This document shows, one piece after another, positions 9,446 through 17,872 of a DNA stretch of 17,872 nucleotides. The first letter of the stretch is position 1. Each line of letters starts with the position of its first letter. The DNA lies in assembly GCA_009602725.1 (NCBI GenBank), contig WELB01000261.1, forward strand, positions 85,468 through 103,339. Direction: 5' to 3'. A model generated the notes under the pieces. That model did not search any database, was not told the origin of the DNA, and worked only from the letters and a program-made list of their open reading frames with translations. This stretch comes from Spirogloea muscicola. Taxonomy: Eukaryota > Streptophyta > Zygnematophyceae > Spirogloeales > Spirogloeaceae. The translations under genes and the position numbers were made by a program.

Positions 9446-9478
9446 ATCTTATACCTTGTATAATCTTATACCTTGTAT
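9446..9478. repeat. Tandem duplication of a 17-base unit
   Basis: ATCTTATACCTTGTATA at 9446-9462 is followed directly by ATCTTATACCTTGTAT at 9463-9478, two perfect copies. It lies between the n at 9395 and the DPM1 stop, downstream of DPM1. Confidence 0.9.
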
Positions 9479-9534
9479 TCTGAGCAACTGAGTGGACACT
9501 TCTCACGTGCAGATACAAACTTCACAACACTTTA

Positions 9535-12226
<2,692 letters not shown>

Positions 12227-12352
12227 GCGCCCGCCCTTTCCCTCTCGTTTTCCTTCAACCCCCTCCCATTCCCCACCACGACCCGTTTCTCCCCCTCCCT
12301 CCTCCTTCTGCCAGGGCTGGGCGCTGAAGACGCCCCTGCTGACACCATGCAG
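12227..12352. other. Pyrimidine-rich junction between beheaded DPM1 and Aurora genes
   Basis: The plus strand from about 12230 to 12315 is mostly C and T and ends in CTTCTGCCAG, as at a 3' splice site of the plus-strand gene. Neither a DPM1 start codon nor the Aurora N-lobe can be found in it. See findings. Confidence 0.6.
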
Positions 12353-13862
12353 AACCGCATCTACTTGATCCTCGAGTACGCGGCGCGCGGCGAGCTCTAC
12401 AAGGAGCTCCAGAAGTCGCACTTCTTCTCCGAGCGGCGCTCTGCCACTGTGAGCTGCTGCATTAAATGAAGTGGAGACAAGAACAAGGAAAGAATGCGGC
12501 TGCTGAAAGGAGGGAGAACAAGGATAGGAGGGAGGAAAGAAGTGCATAGGGAGTGGGAGGAGGAGGAAAACTCCTGTGTTTAGAAGCCAACTTTTTTTGT
12601 GGTATCGGACGATGGTGTAATCAGCTATACATAGTTCCGAAGAAATGTACTTAAGAATGACTAATTACTTTCAGAGTGTTAGCCAAATTGCATACCATTG
12701 ATGGGCTTAACATATTGAGGTGACCTCTTCACTGTTGCTAATCTTATCCATGCACTGTTGTGGTGGGCAGTACGTGGCCTCGCTGGCGCGCGCGCTCATG
12801 TACTGCCACTCGAAGCACGTGATCCACCGCGACATCAAGCCCGAGAACCTGCTGCTGGGCGCGCGCGGCGACCTCAAGATCGCCGACTTCGGGTGGAGCG
12901 TGCACGCGCCGTCGCTGCGCCGCCAGACGCTCTGCGGGACGCTCGACTACCTCCCGCCCGAGATGGGTGCGCACCGATCCCCCACTCTCTCTCTCTCTCT
13001 CCTCCTGCCCTCCTTGCCTCCCTCCCCCCTCCCTCCTCTCCTCTTTTTCTTCCTCTCTTTCACTCACTTTGCCCCAGTATCTGTCATCCTCTCTACCCCT
13101 CTCTGCCCTCGCCTTCCTCATCCTTTCTTCAACCTCCCTCCATTGTTGGCCTTCTGACAGTGGTGGTGCCGCCGCAGTCGAGGGCAAGGAGCACGGCACG
13201 GGCGTGGACGTGTGGAGCCTCGGCGTGCTGTGCTACGAGTTCCTCTTCGGCGTCCCCCCGTTCGAGGCGGCCGGCCACTCGGAAACGTACCGCCGGTGCG
13301 GCTTTGCTCGCTCCTCTCTCTCTCTCTCTCTCTCCAGCTTCCCTCTCCCTCCTCGCCGGACCTCACCTCCACTTTCCCGCGTGCACAGCATCGTGAAAGT
13401 GGATCTGGCATTCCCGGCAGCGCCGCCCGTCAGCGACGCAGCCAAGGACCTCATTTCTCAGGTGGACGCCACTTTCACTTAGCCAGATTCTCATCTCCCT
13501 CTCTCTATCTCTCCCTCTCTCCTCTATCCTGCACCTTTTCTTCTGGCCTCTCCTGCCGTTCCAGTCTCCGTCTGTCCCGCTTGCGTCCCCTCTCTGCTCT
13601 CCTCTTACCAGCCCCGCCTTCCTCCCTCCTCTTCTTGGCTGGTCGTTCACAGCCATCGTCCTCTGCTGAATGAGTCTCTCTCTCCTCCTTCCTTCCTCTT
13701 CCACCAGTCCTCTCGGCCACACGGGTCTATCCCCTTTGCCTCTCTCCTGTTTCCTCATACCGCTATGCTGGTTTGCAGCTACTAGTGAAGGACCCCCGCC
13801 AACGGCTGTCACTGGCGGGCGTGCTGGAGCACCCCTGGGTCCTCGCCAACGCCGATGCCTGA
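12353..13862 (+). CDS. AUR: Aurora-type serine/threonine kinase, 5' partial
   Basis: Mitotic kinase acting on histone H3 and spindle or kinetochore proteins. The visible part matches plant Aurora kinases almost throughout. Exons: 12353-12448, 12771-12966, 13178-13295, 13389-13461, 13779-13862 (TGA), phases consistent, 188 residues. Motifs: hinge [32 protein letters not shown], catalytic [12 protein letters not shown] (Asp about 53), DFGWSVH (71-77), activation loop [16 protein letters not shown] with the phosphorylatable Thr at about 85, [48 protein letters not shown]. The C-terminus stops soon after NADA, as is usual. The glycine loop, the ATP-binding lysine and the rest of the N-lobe are not found upstream in the window, because DPM1 occupies the space. 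The first exon may begin at 12353 or, if extended, after CCAG at 12314. An in-frame ATG at 12347 would give a kinase without an N-lobe, unlikely to be active. Three of four introns are CT-rich. Confidence 0.94.
12967..13778 (+). repeat. CT-rich introns of the Aurora gene
   Basis: Introns 12967-13177, 13296-13388 and 13462-13778 are dominated by C and T on the sense strand. They include CT dinucleotide runs near 12984-13002 and 13315-13336. The first intron, 12449-12770, is of ordinary composition. The 13462-13778 intron also contains GGCTGGTCGTTCACAGCC at about 13637-13654, which resembles the hairpin core of the dispersed repeat at 939-956. Confidence 0.75.
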
Positions 13863-14180
13863 CGTCGCCGCAGCTGCAGTTGTGACCAGCCGCAATGCCG
13901 GCCAGCTTTTGCTGGCGAAGACTCAAACTTTACATTATGGGCCTGCAATGGCCGATGTATGAATCTGCTCTGTCCGCTCCTTTGGCATGCCGACTCTAGT
14001 GCAAAGCGAGCCGCCAGCCGTGGCAGTCTTGACATTGTGGCACAAAGTCAGCACACAGGCTGTCTGGTGATCAGATAGAGAGAGGAATGGAGGGAGGTAG
14101 TAGGCATGTGGGGTTCCCGGGCGTGCGCACAGCAGACTGCAGCTTTGTGGGCATGGCGAAGATGGCAGGACTTGATACCA
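13863..14180. other. Intergenic region between convergent Aurora and AGT2 genes
   Basis: 318 bases shared by the two 3' untranslated regions. No gene is recognised here. It contains GCCGGCCAGC...GCTGGCG near 13898-13917, a small inverted repeat shortly after the Aurora stop. Confidence 0.5.
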
Positions 14181-17100
14181 TTACAGCTCTGAGAGTGCAA
14201 TGTCGAGGCAGTCCACCAGAAAATCTGTGCGGCCATGGTGAACATGCTGCTGCTGTCAGACGCTGCAATAAGAGAAGGGTCACTGGCCTTCGTTGCCGTC
14301 CTAGATAAGAGTGAAGAGACCAAGAAGAGAGTGGAGGGAGGGTGGGGGGGACTGGTAGATCACCGGCGTCAGCCGCAGTGAAGCACATGGGCGGCTTGAT
14401 GCGGAAGACGTTGCCGTGCAGGCCGCCCTTGCCGACCAGCACGCCGAGGTCCTTCAGCCGCTCGAACGCCTGCACCAGGTGCCGCAGCCCGAAGTTGCAC
14501 ACGTAGAGGCCTTAGTAGCAATGGTTGGGAGGTGTACATTGAGAAACGCTGTGAGTGGGTTAAGCTCCAGCCATTAATGAGTGATAACATGACTGATAGC
14601 ATTGCGGCAGCAGCAGGTGGGTGCCCAGTAATCTGCTGTGCCACCTGGAGAGTCTGTGGTGTGGCGGGCTCTTTGCTGCCGCGGTCTGTCACGAGCTCGA
14701 TGCCGAGCATGAGGCCCGCGCCGCGCACGTCGCCAATGACTGTGGCAGAAGAATGCCGCGCTCAAGGTTACTGGTAATTGCTGATTGAAGCCACAATTAA
14801 GGTTCATTAGTGACCCGACCTATGCTCAGACCTGCTAGCCTGGTAATGCGAACTGCGATGTCACATGATGGTCCAAAGGATGACACATAGAACAAGCATT
14901 GGCTAATTGGTGTTGAGTCGTTTACTGTCGTGCTTGGCCTGGAGGCGGTGCAGCGCAGCGAGGAGGTGGGCGCCGACGTCTGCGCAATGTGCCTGCCTGC
15001 CCTCAGCGTCGATGACGGCAAGTACTGCGCGGCCCGCCGCAGCACACACTGGGTTTCCGCCAAAAGTATTGAAATGCAGGCGGCGGGACAGAGCATCGGC
15101 AATGGCCGGCGTCGTCACGACCACCGCCAGCGGCAGGCCGTTGCCAATGCCCTGCAGCGGCAACGGAGGAGGGGATGTGTGTGGAGAGGTGTCAGATGGA
15201 ATGTCAAATTCGGGAGAGACACAGAAGCAGAGGATCTAGAGGCGAGGATGACGGAAGGGGGAGGGAGGAGGGGACTTTGGGAGGAGGGAGGGGCAAGGGA
15301 GGACAGAAAGAGAGGAGGGCACACAAGGGAGGGGCAGAACGGGGAAGGAGAGAGGCAGGCCCAAATTGGGAAGAGCTCGCTTGGAAAAGGGGAGAGGAGG
15401 GTGGACGACGTGACACCTGTAGGATGAGCAGGAGGGGATGCACAGGAGGAGGTGGCAGGACGAAATGACAGACAGAGGGTGGGAGGACGGCAGAAAGTAA
15501 GAGGAGGAGAAGTGGTGTCAAAGGTGGAGAGGAGGAGAGAGGAGGAAAGAAGAGGAGAGAGGAGGAGAGGAGAGAGGAAGAGAGAGGAGGAGAGAGGAGG
15601 AGAGAGAAGGAAGATAGGTGTCAAAGGGCACACGGAATCAGAGAAGCATGCGGATGGAACGGGGAGAGAGAGAGAGAGGTGAAGGGAAAGAGGAGTGACC
15701 GAGGAGGACAGTGAGAGGGAGAGGGAGGGGCAGTGTGGCTGAGAAGGAAATGAGCGGCACCTTGGCCATCGTGACGATGTCCGGCATGACGCCGTGCGCC
15801 TGGAAGCCCCAGTAGTGACCACCGGTGCGCCCGAAACCCGTCTGGACCTCGTCCGCTATGCAAAGCCCGCCGGCGCGCCGCACGACGTCGTAGACCGCAG
15901 GCAGGTAGCCCGGCGCGAGCGGCACGGCGCCGCCCACGCCCTGGATGGCCTCGGCGAAGAAGGCGGCGACTCGGCCGCCCGGCGTGGCGTGCTCGACATG
16001 CCGTGCAACATCGGCAGCGTATGCGGGGCCGTCGGCGCCAAAGGGGCCACGGTACGCGTCCGGCGCCATCATGTGGTGCACGCCAAAGCCCTGCGCTGCC
16101 AGAAGGTGGCTACCATTGAAGTCACAATCAAGCATGGCTCAGTCCTAATGTAGTCTAAGCTCCAAGGTCAGCTTATTCATGTAGGAGAAGGGTTGGACGG
16201 GTTCATATGAATTTCTGGCGCGGCAGGCTGTCCGGTCAGGAAAGGGCGGCTTGAAGTCCAGCAAACCTGCTTCAGAACGTAACAGTCGGAGCAAAACTTA
16301 AGATTGGCTAATTTCTTTGTCACCTTAATGATGAAAGGATGGCGGCACACATCTCACCAGGGCTGCGCTTATGGCTTATGTTCTAGCTGATGAATCTGCG
16401 TATGTTCTAAGAGCTTAACAGCAATTCGAGACAGGGTTGTAATGAGGAAAATTGACAATTTGAACATAAGGCCAGGCTCTGAGCTGTCAGAAGAATGGCG
16501 TCGGCGCACGCGCCTGGGGGACGGCGTGCTTCCAGGTGGAGTGCGCAGTGAGGCCCATGGTGGCGGTGGACATGCCGTGGTAGCCGCCGCGCAGCGCGAG
16601 CGTGTCGTACGCGCCGGTCGCCAGGCGCGCCATCAGCAGCGCCAGGTCGTTGGCCTCCGACCCCGAGTTCACAAAGTAGCACACCTGTGAAGCACGGCTG
16701 CGGTCAGCCTCACAGCTGTGGTCCTCCTCCCTCCCCCCTCCTCCCTCATCCCCACTCACCTTGAGGTCGCCGGGGAGGCGCGCGGCGAGCTCCGCGGCGT
16801 AGTCGGCCACCTGGTGGTTGAGGTAGATGGTCGTGGTGTGCTGCACCAGCGCCGCCTGCGCCGCGGCGGCGGCCGACACTGCCGGGTGGCAGTGCCCCAC
16901 CGACACCGTGACGATGCCGCCGAACGCGTCGAGGTAGCGCCGCCCGTGGTCGTCGAAGAGGTACTGCATCTTGCCCTCCACGATGTTCACCTGGCGGTGG
17001 ACGAGGAGGGAGAGAGCAGGGCAAGGAGAGAGGTGCACAGTGAGGGCACAGAGCGCCGGTCAGAGCTGGAGGTAGAAGGAAGAAGTAGGAGATGAGGAGG

Positions 17101-17619
17101 GAGGGCGAAGGAGGTGAGGAAGGACGGGATAAGGGAGGAGGGCGGGAGGGAGGGAGGGAGGGTAGAAGAGGGTGAGGAGGGATGGGTGACAGTCATGATC
17201 ACTGACACGCCCGATCCAGCACCAGATGGGGAGAGGGAGCAGAGGGGAGGGACACGAGGCTGCAGACATAATGGGGGAGAAGGGAGGGAGTTGATGTGCC
17301 GACCGGCTTCTTGTAGTAGAGGAAGAGGGCGGGGTTGAGGAACTCGCGCCGCTTCGCCAGCACCTCATCGGCACTGGCAATGATGGCGAGAGTCAGCACC
17401 GCCGCCTGTGGACGGTGCGGCGGCGGCTTCGTGGGGGCCATTGCACATACCTCGGGCCGGTGTACGGCTGCGGCGTGTAGTCGAACGGCGGCAGCTGGGG
17501 GAGTGCGGCGCTGCTGGGGGCGGCTGCCGCCTCCGCTGCCGAGCACAGCCCTTTGTGGAGGTCCGCTGGGGCTGCATTGCTGGCTCCTGCAGTGCCGACC
17601 GGCTGGGCCCGACAAGCAG
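14181..17619 (-). CDS. AGT2: Alanine-glyoxylate aminotransferase 2 (AGT2), class III PLP enzyme, 5' partial
   Basis: PLP-dependent transaminase that converts glyoxylate and alanine to glycine and pyruvate. The plant AGT2 family is mitochondrial. Exons in transcript order: 17619-17451, 17373-17304, 16990-16760, 16684-16514, 16090-15761, 15151-14926, 14739-14645, 14469-14364, 14224-14181 (TAA). They give 479 residues plus a missing start. The N-terminal 35 or so residues are Ala/Ser-rich with few acids, like a mitochondrial presequence. The conserved part follows: [42 protein letters not shown] (162-169), [23 protein letters not shown] (PLP-binding Asp about 293), DIVTMAK with the Schiff-base Lys at 323, FNTFGGNP (350-357), [45 protein letters not shown]. 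No key residue is missing. The boundary at 16514/16090 needs a GC donor (CAG|GCGCGT) if both ends are phase 0. A GT donor at 16509 with an acceptor 5 bases earlier is the alternative. The ATG lies beyond the GA repeat at the right edge. Confidence 0.95.
15152..15760 (-). repeat. Polypurine/polypyrimidine intron of AGT2
   Basis: This intron is almost entirely G and A on the plus strand for about 500 bases (densest at 15240-15730), so it is CT-rich in the sense direction. GGAGAGA-type short repeats are at their most regular at 15535-15620. Long pyrimidine-only open frames on the minus strand here (Ser, Leu and Pro repeats) are by-products of the composition. Confidence 0.8.

Positions 17620-17872
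<253 letters not shown>

Noticed and set aside
12347-12349. ATG at 12347 as a genuine start of a short kinase
   Set aside because: It would omit the whole ATP-binding N-lobe. Truncation of the locus is more likely.
12967-13482. Plus-strand open frames of Ser/Leu/Pro in the Aurora region
   Set aside because: They read through CT-rich introns. The spliced exons give the conserved kinase.
15115-15822. 235-codon minus-strand frame of Ser, Leu and Pro
   Set aside because: It lies in the CT-rich AGT2 intron and flanking exon ends. The low-complexity composition alone explains the lack of stops.

Overview
This window reads as nuclear DNA of a green plant-lineage eukaryote, most likely a streptophyte alga or another early-diverging member of the land-plant lineage. 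The reasons are five intron-rich genes whose exons resemble plant proteins, a plastid-type MraY (the peptidoglycan lipid I enzyme), a plant-type Aurora kinase, a plant-type AGT2 aminotransferase, and an AT-rich mitochondrial rps4 fragment lodged in repeats. The species cannot be fixed from the sequence alone. All exon models below were built by hand from reading frames, splice signals and family similarity. Intron phases are consistent through every recovered chain.

Layout. 1-2630 is repeat-rich and carries no intact gene: a CCG run, a frameshifted mitochondrial-type rps4 remnant (minus), and at least eight copies of a short repeat whose core can form a GGGCTG...CAGCCC hairpin. 2905-6387 (+) is a Sec14-like lipid-transfer protein in about 13 exons. 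7015-9394 (-) is MraY in five recovered exons, cut at its 5' end by an unresolved base (n) at 9395. 9535-12226 (-) is DPM1 (dolichol-phosphate mannosyltransferase) in eight exons, complete except for its first few codons. 12353-13862 (+) is the C-terminal two-thirds of an Aurora kinase. 14181-17619 (-) is AGT2 (alanine-glyoxylate aminotransferase 2) in nine exons, with the start codon beyond the right edge. The window ends in about 100 bases of pure GA repeat.

The genes belong to unrelated housekeeping processes: phosphoinositide transfer, plastid wall synthesis, ER glycosylation, mitosis, and glyoxylate/photorespiratory metabolism. They do not form a cluster or operon. The most notable points are structural. 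DPM1 and Aurora stand head to head and both lose their 5' ends inside the same roughly 130-base pyrimidine-rich interval. MraY loses its 5' end at the n. Both are best explained by assembly joins or a deletion. Introns fall into two compositional classes, ordinary ones and almost pure CT ones, mixed within single genes. I found no previously undescribed biological system. The hairpin-core repeat family is the best candidate for something uncharacterised.
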